DNA of 64,000 bases from Sinonovacula constricta (GCA_007844125.1 CM017569.1:4207976-4271975), one strand, 5' to 3'. Shown: positions 27,651-40,641, numbered from the stretch's first letter. The notes: a model not told the origin generated them from the letters alone. Program-made: numbers and translations.

Positions 27651-28755
27651 TTTAAAAAATAGTTGAAAACTTGCACCATCCGGAACTTGGCTGTCCGAAT
27701 ATATGTACACGTTTTGGCGATTTGTGGCACTACAAGTTGACAAAGATGTTGTTGCACTAAGTATTAATTTAATGTAAAGCATTAAAAATGGTATGCTTTG
27801 TACTGTAAGTGACCTAACTACTAATAAAGGAGCAATATTTTCTTTGATTTAGAGAGCAATTTCTGATAGTTTAAGTCATACATTGACATTTCAACAGCAG
27901 TTATATTGTAGTATTAAAACTCTATTTAAACAGTATATTGCAGTAGATCTTCTGTTGAAGTAATATTTTTTATAAACATACATGCTCATATTAATAGGCA
28001 AACAATCGATAATGTCATATTTTGTGTTAAGAAGCCAACTTGTCTTAAGCGGCTTCATTAATTTTAGGCTGTCCCTTGGGTGGCTGTTTAGTTGTTTAGA
28101 AGTTTGACTGTATTAGGTGCACCAGGTAAAGGCTAAACTATTCAAGTTTTGTTTTATCTGCCCTTAATAGTTACTGTGTTAATTCAAGACGTCGTGACTA
28201 ATGATACATGGGTGATCACACACATATTTAAATGTACCATTTAGTTTTACCACGAGAAAACATATGCGTGTTGACCTTATTGCTGACTATTTATAGTGAC
28301 TGAATATGGTTAGCCAGCACTGTTTCAGATTATTGTTGCCGCCGCAGTTATGTAATCCTTTCTGGAAAGGATGTAAAGCATCTGCAATGCTTCTCTTGCT
28401 CCCCAAAGTCAATTCGTTATTGCTTAACCTTTTCTTTGCCTTTTTGACATGTTTGGCACATTAACATTAAAGATAAAGTGTGGAATTATGTTTAGTTTCT
28501 TGAATTTGTATTCTGTTGCGTGTTCAAACCGTTGTTTTCCTTTTAAAAGTTAAATCATAAACATAGATTTTATTAACGTTGAGGTAATATAAAACAAGGT
28601 TAAGTTTATTTTATTTCTATGTTTCATCTGGAATTCATACACGTTTGAGAAGCGTTTAACTATTGATGCGATGTAGTGGTCGCTTGTGTTTGTAAATTAA
28701 AGAAAGGCTTGAAATAAACGAAAAGTATCCGTTGTATCGGTCATTATACTTTCAG

Positions 28756-29017
28756 TTTTGATATTTCTTTTGTGACTTCTAAGGCTGACGTTTTGGTAAT
28801 CGCTGTAAACCCTGACTTGAAGCTTGCTAGGGGAACCGTGTCAAAATTTGTTTCGAAAGCAAGTGGTCCGGAGATGCAAAAGGAGCTGAACGAGCGGAAT
28901 CCAACCGGAATACAATGGGGAGAAATAACTGAGACATCCGGATATGGCCTCCAGTGTCGCAAGGTTTACCATGTAGCGGTAGCTCATTACAATCACGGTG
29001 ATACTAAGTGTAGTAAG
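28756..29017 (+). CDS. Macro-domain exon A, copy 1
   Basis: The acceptor TTATACTTTCAG precedes 28756 and the donor GTAAG|GTGCAT follows 29017. It carries one leftover base plus 87 codons, and the exon ends in phase 0. Protein FDISFVTSKADVLVIAVNPD then LKLARGTVSKFVSKASGPEM matches the first half of a macro domain: the beta strand and ADP-ribose-binding A-x-N loop, helix with KASGPE, then ETSGYGLQCRKVYHVAVAHY. Macro domains bind or hydrolyse ADP-ribose on proteins or nucleic acids. The usual Gly-Gly-Gly after the A-x-N loop is replaced by Ala-Arg-Gly, so binding may be altered. The phase joins exactly to exon B. The antisense frames are shadows. Confidence 0.82.
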
Positions 29018-29464
29018 GTGCATACGTTGTTTCGTTGCTAGTTTATTGAAAACGTTTACTTAATGTCTTAATTTGGACTTAAGATGTATGTCTAATTGAA
29101 TCTTAACAATGTTTTCGAGAAAATGCGTTAATTACACAACTTCCTTTTTTTTCTGACGTTATGATTTTAAACATAAATAAACTTAAATAGGTGTTAAGAA
29201 TGTAAATTATATATATATATATATTAATATATTATAAAACATTTCGTGAACTATCCTTTATTATTTAGTAGAAACTCGTGTATAACTAAGGATTTATAAA
29301 AAACCTACTACTTCTAATTATTTATAAGAAATGGTCTTGTCATGACGATAGCAACATTCATGTACGTTTTTGAACCTCTTCAAACTTATCCGCTCTTTAC
29401 AGTTATACGTAAATACATGCAAAACACTGAAGCTTCTCTCTCGTTGCATGCTTTTAATTTTCAG

Positions 29465-29689
29465 CCACTATACGAGGCTGTGATCAGATGTTTGCAGATG
29501 GCCGACAAGGCAGGGTACATCTCCATTGCCTTCCCCGCCTTCGGTACTGGTCATGTTGGTTACCCTGCAGCAGGAGCAGCTGCCGCCATGTTGGAGGCCA
29601 TCTACTGTTATGAACGACAGCGTGACGCAAGCTCCACCTTGACAGATGTCAGGATTGTGATCTACCCTAAAAACAACAAACTATACGAG
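29465..29689 (+). CDS. Macro-domain exon B, copy 1
   Basis: The acceptor TTTTAATTTTCAG ends at 29464; the exon has 75 codons in phase 0 and the donor is TACGAG|GTGAAA. The protein starts PLYEAVIRCLQMADKAGYIS, then IAFPAFGTGHVGYPAAGAAA, the second ADP-ribose-binding loop with the classic G-x-G-x-x-G-Y-P, and a C-terminal strand DVRIVIYPKNNKLYEV. The macro fold therefore looks complete across exons A and B (about 162 residues). The preceding open frame from 29342 is intron read-through. The nearest known proteins by eye are macro domains of PARP9/PARP14-type and related invertebrate proteins. Confidence 0.88.
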
Positions 29690-29929
29690 GTGAAACAAAA
29701 CGTTAACTGTGTTTGTTGCTTTAAATTTAGTAACACTAAAGTCCTTTCTGTATTATGGCCAGATATGTACATGTAATCATAAACCAAACGTTACGACACT
29801 AATTCGTCAACTATTGTAAGTTTAAACAATATCTATTCAATAACAATGCCATATGATACATATGTGACATATGTTACAACAAATACAGATAGAATAGGGA
29901 AAAATGTTGGGGGAACAACTTATGTAAAT

Positions 29930-30715
29930 CCCAATGGACCCAATGACACATCCAATGTCAGATGGAACACCAATCATTAACATATCTGGGTGGATGCACT
30001 GACATATCCAATATCAGATGGAACACCAAACATTAACATTCAATGCGAGAGGGAACACCTGACATAAACAAATCTGGTTGGAACCACAGGCATATTATGT
30101 CAAATGGAACATCCAACATTCATTTACATATCAGGTTGGACGCACTGACACATTCAATGTCAGATGGAACACCAAACATCAATATACCTGGATGGACGCA
30201 CTGACACTTCCAATGGCAGAGGGAACACCTGACATTAACATATCTGGTTAGACGCACTGACACATCCAATGTCAGATGGAACATCTGAGAAAAACATATC
30301 AGGTTGGATGCATTGACACATCCAATGCCAGAGGGAACACATGTCATTAACACATCTAGTTGAATGCACTGACACATCCAATGTCAGATGGAACACTAAA
30401 CATTAACATATCTGGGTGGACCCAGTGACACATCCAATGTCAGATGGAACACCAAACATTAACATACCTGGATGGATGCAGTGACACATGCAATGTCAGA
30501 TGGAACATCAAAAATTAACATACCTGGTAGGACGCACTGACACATGAATTGACAGATGGAACACTTGACATAAACATATCTGGTTAGACGCATTGACACA
30601 GCCAATGTCAGATGGAACACCGGACATTAACATATCTGCATGGAACCAGTGACACATCCAATCTCAGATGGAACGACTGACATTAACATATCTGGTTGGA
30701 ACCACTGCAATATCA
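29930..30715. repeat. Intronic minisatellite, ~57-60-bp CAATGTCAGATGGAACACC unit, copy 1
   Basis: About 13 imperfect units of the form TGACACATCCAATGTCAGAT + GGAACACCAAACATTAACAT + ATCTGG(T/G)TGGACGCAC lie in the intron between exon B and the next candidate exon. Related fragments continue to about 30950 (GTTAGATGGGACACC, TATCAGATGGAACATA). The antisense open frame (30120-30377) is a periodicity artefact. Confidence 0.95.
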
Positions 30716-31082
30716 TAAAACAACTAAAATAACTAGCGCGAAAATATGTGGGTCGAAAAACTAGCGCACTCAGTTTAAGATAAAAACCTCATATGAACAT
30801 TCGTGCTGGAAGTCAGTAATGCATCTTATGTTAGATGGGACACCACAAGTAAAATAATGTGTGTTAAACAAAAAGCACATCGCATATCAGATGGAACATA
30901 TCACATGAAGTTATCTGTGTGTATCCATTGATACTTCGCATTTCAGCTCTTACTTGAAGCCGGACTATTAATTAGCCCCACATTATCCTGGGCTAAGCTT
31001 CAAGTTGCAAATGATTATAACCGCTTATCCACACTTTTCAGTTCTAAAATAATATTATCAAAGTTCTGTACCTTTTTCGCAG

Positions 31083-31122
31083 GTATTCAAGGATGTAGAA
31101 GAAAATGCGATAGCAGGTGAAG
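31083..31122 (+). CDS. Candidate small exon C, copy 1
   Basis: The acceptor TACCTTTTTCGCAG is followed by VFKDVEENAIAGE plus one base, with donor GAAG|GTATGA (GT at 31123). An alternative donor six bases earlier (GCAG|GTGAAG) keeps the same phase. It enters in phase 0, matching the end of exon B, and the acidic VFKDVEE text continues the last macro strand plausibly. Short and supported only by splice signals and phase. Confidence 0.55.
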
Positions 31123-31124
31123 GT

Positions 31125-32700
31125 ATGACTTTATATTGTACTAATGAGAACATGTAGGAATTCCAGTTTTATCAATAAATACAAAGACTACAACTCTTTA
31201 AATTTTAATTAAAATGAAATAAATGCTGTAACATTTAATTACATCTACAATATTCTATAGATTGCTGTGTGTTGCTTTCTTAGCAAAGACGTCAGTAATA
31301 CAATATAAATAGTGGAATAATACAGAATTTAAGTTCTTCCAGTTACGCAATATAGCGCAAAACGTATGTCACATTGATGCGTATCAACACAGTGCACATG
31401 GCATAGCGGCATAGCGGTCACTTGCTAGTAATTGACCAACCCGGTAAAGGCCAGACGCCGTAACTGGAATCAGTTCTTCACAAGAATTTCAAATGTGGTC
31501 ATTGATAGTTTATTTGTGCTTATTGTTATTGATAATGCCATAAGTGATTTAGGTTTGGCTGTATTAATTCGAAGCTCTAGAAACTGCAGTGATGAATGCT
31601 GTGGTATATCAGGAGCGAGGAGCAGTTTTCTGGAGTTTTACAACCCCTAAAATATGAAACAATCTCCGTCTTTTGTACCTGACTTGATACATTGCATACT
31701 GCTGAGACAAACAAGATATGTATTTCGTAAAAGAATATTTTTAGACATAATTTTAGACATCGGAAACTTTCGCAGATTGTTGTTTGAAGGAGTACGATTA
31801 TAATACAAAAGTGTTATTTGCCTTTTTAACAAATCTTTTTCGGAAAACGTAAATTGTATAGAGTTGTATTTATACTTGCGCCCAGACAAACCTGTAGCAA
31901 GTCTTGCTAAATATGAAAAGGTTCTTAAAACTATGTTTTGGGAAGTAAGAACAAGATTATATTCAATGACAGTAGAAAGGCTTAATAACATCGTCGACAC
32001 TTACAGGCCGACGGTCATTACAATTAAACCTTTTGGATGTTAGCATGTGACAATCATTATATTTATCAAAATTACTATTTTACTCAGGGTGTTAACCGCT
32101 GTGAAAATAGCCGCCGTGATTCCCTTATAATATTTTATAACCGATTAAAAAACAATAAGTTATAATGATGAGATGGTTTAATTTGTACTTTTCGGCTCTA
32201 AAATATCATATACCGTCTTGTTCTAAAATGCATTTCCAAGCATGCGTGTATTTTTATTCATCCTTAGCTTAGTTACGCTACAAAAAGTGCAAAAAAATCA
32301 ATCTTAAGCCTCGGATAAACATTTGACTTTATGCTTCACATACATATGAATAACACAGTAAAATTGTGTTTGCTTGCTAGCGACAGACGGGAAGCAATTT
32401 TTAACAGTTATAAAGGGATTAAGAATACAGTAATTTAAATTCAGTCATAATAGCAATTCTATTTTTATTAATTAACGAACATATTTAATAAAAAGCAAAA
32501 TCAGTAGAAATTCTACGTATATTCCCAATTTCCCGGCATTTAGTTAGCAATTTAAATCAGGCAAATTTAACTTCTACTTACAAATATAGTTCTCGTGTAT
32601 TTACTGCCGTAAATTCTGAAAAAGTACTAAATACCATTTATATAACGCTTACATGGACATGCTATTAAAGGGTAAGATATATGATCTAATCTTAATCAGT
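31125..32700. other. Intronic/unassigned, no other gene
   Basis: Contains two short open frames (31432-31650 plus, 31647-32000 minus) that are preserved in both duplicate copies only because the copies are nearly identical. No protein motif recognised. Confidence 0.45.
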
Positions 32701-32710
32701 TATATTGCAG

Positions 32711-32781
32711 GATGTGTCGGCGGAAGAATGCCTGAAGTGGAGTCTGACAAGACAAAAGGAAATAACTGTCCTGTTAGTTAA
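32711..32781 (+). CDS. Candidate terminal exon D, copy 1
   Basis: A strong acceptor (TCAGTTATATTGCAG) ends at 32710. In the phase left by exon C the exon reads GCVGGRMPEVESDKTKGNNC then PVS and stops at TAA 32779-32781. The other frame (DVSAEECLKWSLTRQKEITV...) also stays open for a while, so the choice rests on phase. If correct, the protein is little more than one macro domain with a short C-terminal tail. Confidence 0.45.
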
Positions 32782-33330
32782 GCCGCTCCACTTCTGAATG
32801 GAGATATTGCTGCTTCTATAGTATATGTATTAAGATGCAAACTGTTCTGTTCGTAATACAACTAATAACATTTGGATGACAAGATACATACACGTTTTTG
32901 TTTTCTTTCCAAAGTAAAATCCCCGATATACATGTATGTATATACGTCTAGCCGAGTCTAAACTGCTTGTATTCTCGGCGACAAAGATAATATACAATCA
33001 TATTTTGAAACGATTAGGGGAAAGCAGCACTGAACAAATATGTAGAAATAATGCTACCAGTGCCATTAAGATGTGACACACCCTGAAATACAGTTATGGA
33101 AGATATTTTGACAATGGGGTACATTAGTGAAATGGAAATTGTCTCCCTTGTTGGTTAATATCCGAGGTATTTCAAACAGCAGGGAGGTCCTTTTAATTGG
33201 AATTCATGGACTTAATCACCTGTTCTTTTGTAGATATTGCAATTACAGACAGTAACATTTCTTAATTTTGCATAAATATAAGCTTAAAATCCATTTAAAT
33301 CCGTATAGAGATATGTTTTGTAAAAAAATT
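32782..33330. other. 3' flank of macro exons, copy 1
   Basis: AT-rich with no recognisable feature. An AGTAAAATCCCCG-type stretch and several AATAAA-like motifs occur, but none is a convincing polyadenylation site. Confidence 0.35.
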
Positions 33331-33395
33331 AGGGATGTCAACGGATATCCGGATATCCCGATATCCGTTCGAATCATCGGATATCCGAATCGATA
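33331..33395. repeat. Transposon-like end with nested GGATATCC palindromes, copy 1
   Basis: AGGGATGTCAACGGATATCC opens a block in which GGATATCC/ATATCCG recur in both orientations; GGATATCCGGATATCC (33343-33358) is a perfect 16-bp palindrome. AGGGATGTCAACG followed by short palindromic repeats resembles the ends of some hAT-type transposons. I found no partner end nearby, so it may be a truncated or solo end. Confidence 0.4.
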
Positions 33396-34409
33396 AAAAC
33401 CGAGTAAAACAAATGAAAAGACCTACTTGCATTTAGGGATTATTCAGGGGAGACTATTCATTAATGTCTCTCATTGCACAGAAGGAGGATCCCCTCCCCT
33501 CATTATCCGCCTATGGTCATCCAGTTAGACCAAAATTATTTTCAAAACAAACTGATTTGAATTTAATGAAAAGAGGCAAGGATACAAGTGCGCAACATGT
33601 ATTTTTCTAATTAATAAGTTATTCGCAACTTCGTAAACGCAGCGAGACTATATAGCACACAGTTTAACTTTAAGCTTCTTTTAATATTTATTTTACATTG
33701 ACAACATTTACAAAGTTTCCAGTTTGATTAGGTTGAAATGGTTGTTGTAAATTTTTCAAAAATGAGTTAACTTAGCGAGTGCATGTTGTCTTATTTAGTG
33801 GGACCTGTCCTTGTCGGTATCATATTGTAAATAAACTAGATATACAACAAACAGTGATTAATTATAAAATGCTCAGTCAACAAGAACGAAAGAGATCAAT
33901 TCGGTTATATGCATTTCCAACTGTTTATGGCAAAATCATACGTATAGCATGTGCCAATCTCCAGTTGTAATCACACAATGAATGTGTGAGCGTTAATCCC
34001 CCTGCTCCCCAGCCATTTGTAAACATTACAACACATAACTGTTCCAATATCCCAATCAAGCTAGATTCCTAGAAACCGTCCATCAGATAGTCTGAGCAAA
34101 AAATGTGTCTCAGTCAATATATATTCAGCATATATCGTAATGAAATGGGTAAAAGAAGCGTAATGAAACGGGTAAAAGAGGCGTTAAGTTATGAGTGACT
34201 TAGTTTATGCATAGATAAACATCATTTACCAAATTAAATTGACTATTTGTACATAATATTGTTGCCATTTCGGCAATTAGTTATACAAATCTTGTTTAAA
34301 TGATATTTATGATATGTAAATAACTCTCTTGTCCTCTAATTCAGCCTATCAGGAATGTTGCCTATATTTTCTTTTGGCATACCTTGGAAAGAGGTTTATT
34401 TTACTTAAA

Positions 34410-37400
34410 ATAAAACAACCATGAACAGACTACTACAACCAAACATTAATATTTCACCCTTACAATTGCATAATGTGTCTAGTGTGCATTTGTCCAATGG
34501 TGCTGATGATATATTTTCTAAAAGAGTCACTGTCAAGTTTTCACCAATAAAATCACACACGTCTTCCGGGCTTTATATTTCTATTTCTTTGGCAGTCATA
34601 TATTTTACGTAACTTTTCTAGTTCTAATGAAAGGAATTCCCCGGCACAAATGCAGAGTGGACATAATGTGTACTTTAATATCTACAAGTAAGTCCACTGT
34701 CAAGTCTACTGTAAATATCTTACACTGGGGCAGATACAATATATTTATATACTCATCCTTTATATGAGGTGGCTTCCCTCATTTAAAAGTATACTACCCA
34801 TGCTTTAAGACCTCATATTGATAAACAGTCCCAACACAAAGGACATTTCATGAAAATCAAATACATTAATAAAGGGATTTATTTTATCGACTTACCTAGT
34901 ATCTTTCGGGACACAAATATCATCAATAACATCTCCAGTTACTTCAAAAAAACGAAAGCCCAATGATTTGTGTTAAGTACAAAAAATCCATTAGAGGTCT
35001 TATTTTTAATTACAACCAAACTGTAGCTGACCTTAACCTGAATACACCTTCTCAAGATTCTTGTAACTATTCAACTTCACCTTTGTGTTACTAACGTTCT
35101 GACCCTATCGTTACAGGGGATTTAAACGTCATTGATGAATATAAATATTAATTAAGAAAATTACTCTTTAAGAGTCCGAAATATCGCCTGCCAGATGAAA
35201 TAGATTTTGACCTCTGTTGCAAAGAAATTGCTGATGCAATTAATCTGTTTGCCCATCGCTGGTGTAAGGGAGAAAACACGGATACAGTAGCACTCAATAC
35301 TTGGGAGAAAGCCATTTTTAAGATAATAAAAGATCGCATTAACTTATACCGCTCCCATCCATCTAGTTTACCTAAGAAACATTTTTATCACTTAAAACAC
35401 TCAAAACAGTCATTTCAGAATATTAAATTAATGCCAGCACTAGCACCACCACTCACATATCTAAACTACTTACGTCTTGCCTTACAGCCGTTCGTATTCA
35501 CGTTGTTAAATATTGTGAAAAGGTGTATGGAAATTAAGGAATTAACATTTTTGGTCTATTAAAAGTTCTTCAGAAGTCTTAGACAAGTTTCGTACTTTAA
35601 CTTTCATTGCTCTGCAGTTAATACTTACGATTTCTCTACGCTGTACACTTCTTTACCTCATGATTTAATTAAGACCAAATTGATTGCTCTTATTGAGAAA
35701 ACATTTGCTCGAGAGCAACGTCTATACATTGCATGCAGTGAAAGTAGTGCATTTTTACCAACACTTTCTTAGAAAAGTTTACTATGTGGACTTGCACGTA
35801 TGTTTACGAAGCTCTATGTTTCCTATTAGATAATATTTACATAAAATGCGGTGACACGTTATTTTGAGACAAGTTATTGGTATTCCTATGGGAACCAAAT
35901 GTGCACCATTAATAGCAGATTTGTTTTTATACTGCTTTAAACGTGATTTCTGGTTAACTTTATCCCCTTCTAACCAAAGCCACATCATAGAGGCTTTCAA
36001 TTTAACGTCTTGCTATCTTGACGATATTCTAACTATAGATAATCATTTCTTTTCTCAAATGATTCATCTGATTTTCCCTTCAGGACCTACCCTTAATAAA
36101 GCAAATAACTGAAATGTAAATGCAGCATTTCTAGATATTGAGATCGCTATTTCCAATGACAAGGTCTCTATTAAAATCTATGACAAGAGAGATGATTTCA
36201 ACTTTAGTATTGTGAATTATCCATACCTTGATGGTGATTCACCTCGTGCTACCTCCTATGGTATTTACATATCACAACTTACGAGGTTTGCACGTGTTTG
36301 CATTAAAGTAAAAGATTTCGATGCTAGAAACCAGTTTATTTCTTCTAAACTGTTACAGCAAGGCTTTCGTTTTCACAAATAAAGGAAGGCTTTTTCAAAA
36401 TTCTTTCACCGCAATGGTTTTATTGCTTCTAAGTATTAATAGTATTATGAAATCACTTTTGCAGAAAGTCATAAGCCATCCATCACTTTATGGAAATGTT
36501 TTCTTTTCATGTTAAAGAAAATCAGGGGTCTCACTAACTTTTCTGACCACTTTACAAAACATATCAGAAAATTTATTGCTGACGGTTTCAACCCGGGAAT
36601 TCTTCATTGTACTGCATTGCTTGCAATTGACCATTTACAGTCAAGAACTTGCATTACTTTATAAAATTACACGATGACTGGACAGGTCGTTGAGACTACA
36701 TGAAAACAGTGACTTAAAGCCATAATTGGACAGTCACTGATGGATTTCTTGTCTCTTCATCTCTCCAGTCGTGCCCTATATAGGTGAGACAATTTGAGCA
36801 GTATCTATGCCCTTTATGTGAGATTGCACAGTAGGTATTACAACGGGATTTTGTGTACCTTTACATAATATGGCAACTGCGGATAAATCCTCGGCTTTTT
36901 AACTTCTTGCCTATTAACTCTTAACAATACTACATTTTAGTTTGTTGGTTTGGGTTGTTTTCTAAAATTCGATGATTTCTTTCGTGTGTGGGTTTTTTTT
37001 TTTACATTTCACTTTTGACACTTTGGCATATGACGTTATGACATTGTATGACGTCATTAAAGTGTTCTTATCATATGTCAGCGCATGGGCTGTTTTTGTT
37101 TCAACTACTCTCTTATTTGGAATTTTTAGGTTGCCGAGGCTTCTGTCTACTGTACATAGGTTGATAGTTTATTTTATTACTAGATATTTTGTATGTTTAT
37201 AAGTTCATTGTATCTGTTTTAACTCCCGATGCAGGTGCTTACTGTTAGTTGGTTCACTTTGACGGGATATTTTTATTTACACTGTTTGTTTGATAGAAAA
37301 ACAGTTAGGAAGTGCGAGGTTGGAGAGCTCTACAAACCAGAATTAAGCACCCCAGTCGATCCTTTTGCCGACTGACCGCTCCAAGGCGATAACTGATGTT

Positions 37401-37570
37401 TTTATCTTTTTGTTTGTTATGTCTCGTATCTGTGTTTTTGTCACATTTACGTTTACCCTTTTTACCTTTATCTAGTGGTAGATTAAATTTAAATATCTGC
37501 GGAAATTTTGATAGTACCTTTTCTTATTTATCTATTGTTACTTTGTCTAATAACAAATTTGCTGTTTTAG
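34410..37570 (+). mobile_element. Degenerate Penelope-like (tentative) retroelement, copy 2
   Basis: Copy of 24490-27650 carried along by the tandem duplication, not a separate insertion: identical breaks, same flanks, and only a handful of substitutions (for example AAGAGAGA to AAGGGAGA near 35269). RT blocks lie at 35864-36112 (IPMGTKCAPLIADLF, YLDDILTIDN). Confidence 0.7.
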
Positions 37571-38681
37571 TTTAAAAAATAGTTGAAAACTTGCACCATC
37601 CGGAACTTGGCTGTCCGAATATATGTACACGTTTTGGCGATTTGTGGCACTACAAGTCGACAAAGATGTTGTTGCACTAAGTATTAATTTAATGTAAAGC
37701 ATTAAAAATGGTATGCTTTGTACTGTAAGTGACCTAACTACTAATAAAGGAGCAATATTTTCTTTGATTTAGAGAGCAATTTCTGATAGTTTAAGTCATA
37801 CATTGACATTTCAACAGCAGTTATATTGTAGTATTAAAACTCTATTTAAACAGTATATTGCAGTAGATCTTTTGTTGAAGTAATATTTTTTATAAACATA
37901 CATGCTCATATTAATAGGCAAACAATCGATAATGTCATATTTTGTGTTAAGAAGCCAACTTGTCTTAAGCGGCTTCATTAATTTTAGGCTGTCCCTTGGG
38001 TGGCTGTTTAGTTGTTTAGAAGTTTGACTGTATTAGGTGCACCAGGTAAAGGCTAAACTATTCAAGTTTTGTTTTATCTGCCCTTAATAGTTACTGTGTT
38101 AATTCAAGACGTCGTGACTAATGATACATGGGTGATCACACACATATTTAAATGTACCATTTAGTTTTACCACGAGAAAACATATGCGTGTTGACCTTAT
38201 TGCTGACTATTTATAGTGACTGAATATGGTTAGCCAGCACTGTTTCAGATTATTATTGCCGCCGCAGTTATGTAATCCTTTCTGGAAAGGATGTAAAGCA
38301 TCTGAAATGCTTCTCTTGCTCCCCAAAGTCAATTCGTTATTGCTTAACCTTTTCTTTGCCTTTTTGACATGTTTGGCACATTAACATTAAAGATAAAGTG
38401 TGGAATTATGTTTAGTTTCTTGAATTTGTATTCTGTTGCGTGTTCAAACCGTTGTTTTCCTTTTAAACTTTTAAGTTAAATCATAAACATAGATTTTATT
38501 AACGTTGAGGTAATATAAAACAAGGTTAAGTTTATTTTATTTCTATGTTTCATCTGGAATTCATACACGTTTGAGAAGCGTTTAACTATTGATGCGATGT
38601 AGTGGTCGCTTGTGTTTGTAAATTAAAGAAAGGCTTGAAATAAACGAAAAGTATCCGTTGTATCGGTCATTATACTTTCAG

Positions 38682-38943
38682 TTTTGATATTTCTTTTGTG
38701 ACTTCTAAGGCTGACGTTTTGGTAATCGCTGTAAACCCTGACTTGAAGCTTGCTAGGGGAACCGTGTCAAAATTTGTTTCGAAAGCAAGTGGTCCGGAGA
38801 TGCAAAAGGAGCTGAACGAGCGGAATCCAACCGGAATACAATGGGGAGAAATAACTGAGACATCCGGATATGGCCTCCAGTGTCGCAAGGTTTACCATGT
38901 AGCGGTAGCTCATTACAATCACGGTGATACTAAGTGTAGTAAG
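38682..38943 (+). CDS. Macro-domain exon A, copy 2
   Basis: Copy of 28756-29017 with the same acceptor, donor and protein sequence (I see no amino-acid change). The N-terminal coding exon (23514) was not duplicated with it, so expression as a protein would need splicing from the upstream exon past copy 1 or a new promoter in copy 1's 3' flank. Confidence 0.8.
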
Positions 38944-39390
38944 GTGCATACGTTGTTTCGTTGCTAGTTTATTGAAAACGTTTACTTAATGTCTTAATTT
39001 GGACTTAAGATGTATGTCTAATTGAATCTTAACAATGTTTTCGAGAAAATGCGTTAATTACACAACTTCCTTTTTTTTCTGACGTTATGATTTTAAACAT
39101 AAATAAACTTAAATAGGTGTTAAGAATGTAAATTATATATATATATATATTAATATATTATAAAACATTTCGTGAACTATCCTTTATTATTTAGTAGAAA
39201 CTCGTGTATAACTAAGGATTTATAAAAAACCTACTACTTCTAATTATTTATAAGAAATGGTCTTGTCATGACGATAGCAACATTCATGTACGTTTTTGAA
39301 CCTCTTCAAACTTATCCGCTCTTTACAGTTATACGTAAATACATGCAAAACACTGAAGCTTCTCTCTCGTTGCATGCTTTTAATTTTCAG

Positions 39391-39615
39391 CCACTATACG
39401 AGGCTGTGATCAGATGTTTGCAGATGGCCGACAAGGCAGGGTACATCTCCATTGCCTTCCCCGCCTTCGGTACTGGTCATGTTGGTTACCCTGCAGCAGG
39501 AGCAGCTGCCGCCATGTTGGAGGCCATCTACTGTTATGAACGACAGCGTGACGCAAGCTCCACCTTGACAGATGTCAGGATTGTGATCTACCCTAAAAAC
39601 AACAAACTATACGAG
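39391..39615 (+). CDS. Macro-domain exon B, copy 2
   Basis: Copy of 29465-29689 with identical predicted peptide (PLYEAVIRC..., IAFPAFGTGHVGYP...). Exons A and B of each copy carry no stop or frameshift, so both copies could still be functional. Confidence 0.86.
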
Positions 39616-39855
39616 GTGAAACAAAACGTTAACTGTGTTTGTTGCTTTAAATTTAGTAACACTAAAGTCCTTTCTGTATTATGGCCAGATATGTACATGT
39701 AATCATAAACCAAACGTTACGACACTAATTCGTCAACTATTGTAAGTTTAAACAATATCTATTCAATAACAATGCCATATGATACATATGTGACATATGT
39801 TACAACAAATACAGATAGAATAGGGAAAAATGTTGGGGGAACAACTTATGTAAAT

Positions 39856-40641
39856 CCCAATGGACCCAATGACACATCCAATGTCAGATGGAACACCAAT
39901 CATTAACATATCTGGGTGGATGCACTGACATATCCAATATCAGATGGAACACCAAACATTAACATTCAATGCGAGAGGGAACACCTGACATAAACAAATC
40001 TGGTTGGAACCACAGGCATATTATGTCAAATGGAACATCAAACATTCATTTACATATCAGGTTGGACGCACTGACACATTCAATGTCAGATGGAACACCA
40101 AACATCAATATACCTGGATGGACGCACTGACACTTCCAATGGCAGAGGGAACACCTGACATTAACATATCTGGTTAGACGCACTGACACATCCAATGTCA
40201 GATGGAACATCTGAGAAAAACATATCAGGTTGGATGCATTGACACATCCAATGCCAGAGGGAACACATGTCATTAACACATCTAGTTGAATGCACTGACA
40301 CATCCAATGTCAGATGGAACACTAAACATTAACATATCTGGGTGGACCCAGTGACACATCCAATGTCAGATGGAACACCAAACATTAACATACCTGGATG
40401 GATGCAGTGACACATGCAATGTCAGATGGAACATCAAAAATTAACATACCTGGTAGGACGCACTGACACATGAATTGACAGATGGAACACTTGACATAAA
40501 CATATCTGGTTAGACGCATTGACACAGCCAATGTCAGATGGAACACCGGACATTAACATATCTGCATGGAACCAGTGACACATCCAATCTCAGATGGAAC
40601 GCCTGACATTAACATATCTGGTTGGAACCACTGCAATATCA
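39856..40641. repeat. Intronic minisatellite, copy 2
   Basis: Copy of 29930-30715 with the same number and order of units. Only about two base differences are visible (AACATCC to AACATCA near 40037; AACGACTGA to AACGCCTGA near 40600). Confidence 0.95.

Larger units (their letters stand above)
24026..33945. repeat. Tandem segmental duplication, copy 1 (~9.92 kb)
   Basis: The sequence from 24026 (AGCATGTGCCAATC) matches the sequence from 33946 almost base for base. The offset is 9920 at the left, 9926 after a 6-bp indel near 28548, and 9927 after a 1-bp indel near 30967. I counted about 17 substitutions, i.e. roughly 0.2 % divergence. The unit holds a Penelope-like element, macro-domain exons, an intronic minisatellite and a short transposon-like end. 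The copy-to-copy junction shows only 2-4 bp of microhomology (AG/ATAG), consistent with non-homologous origin of the duplication. Confidence 0.97.

Noticed and set aside
28841..29023. Antisense open frames over the macro exons
   Set aside because: Shadows of the plus-strand exon; the plus strand has the macro motifs and splice signals.
29930..30715. CRISPR-like repeat array
   Set aside because: Units are imperfect, spacers are not distinct from repeats, and the context is a eukaryotic intron: an ordinary minisatellite.
31647..32000. 117-residue minus-strand frame (repeated at 41574-41927)
   Set aside because: No recognisable motif; its presence twice only reflects the near-identical tandem duplication, so it is not independent conservation.
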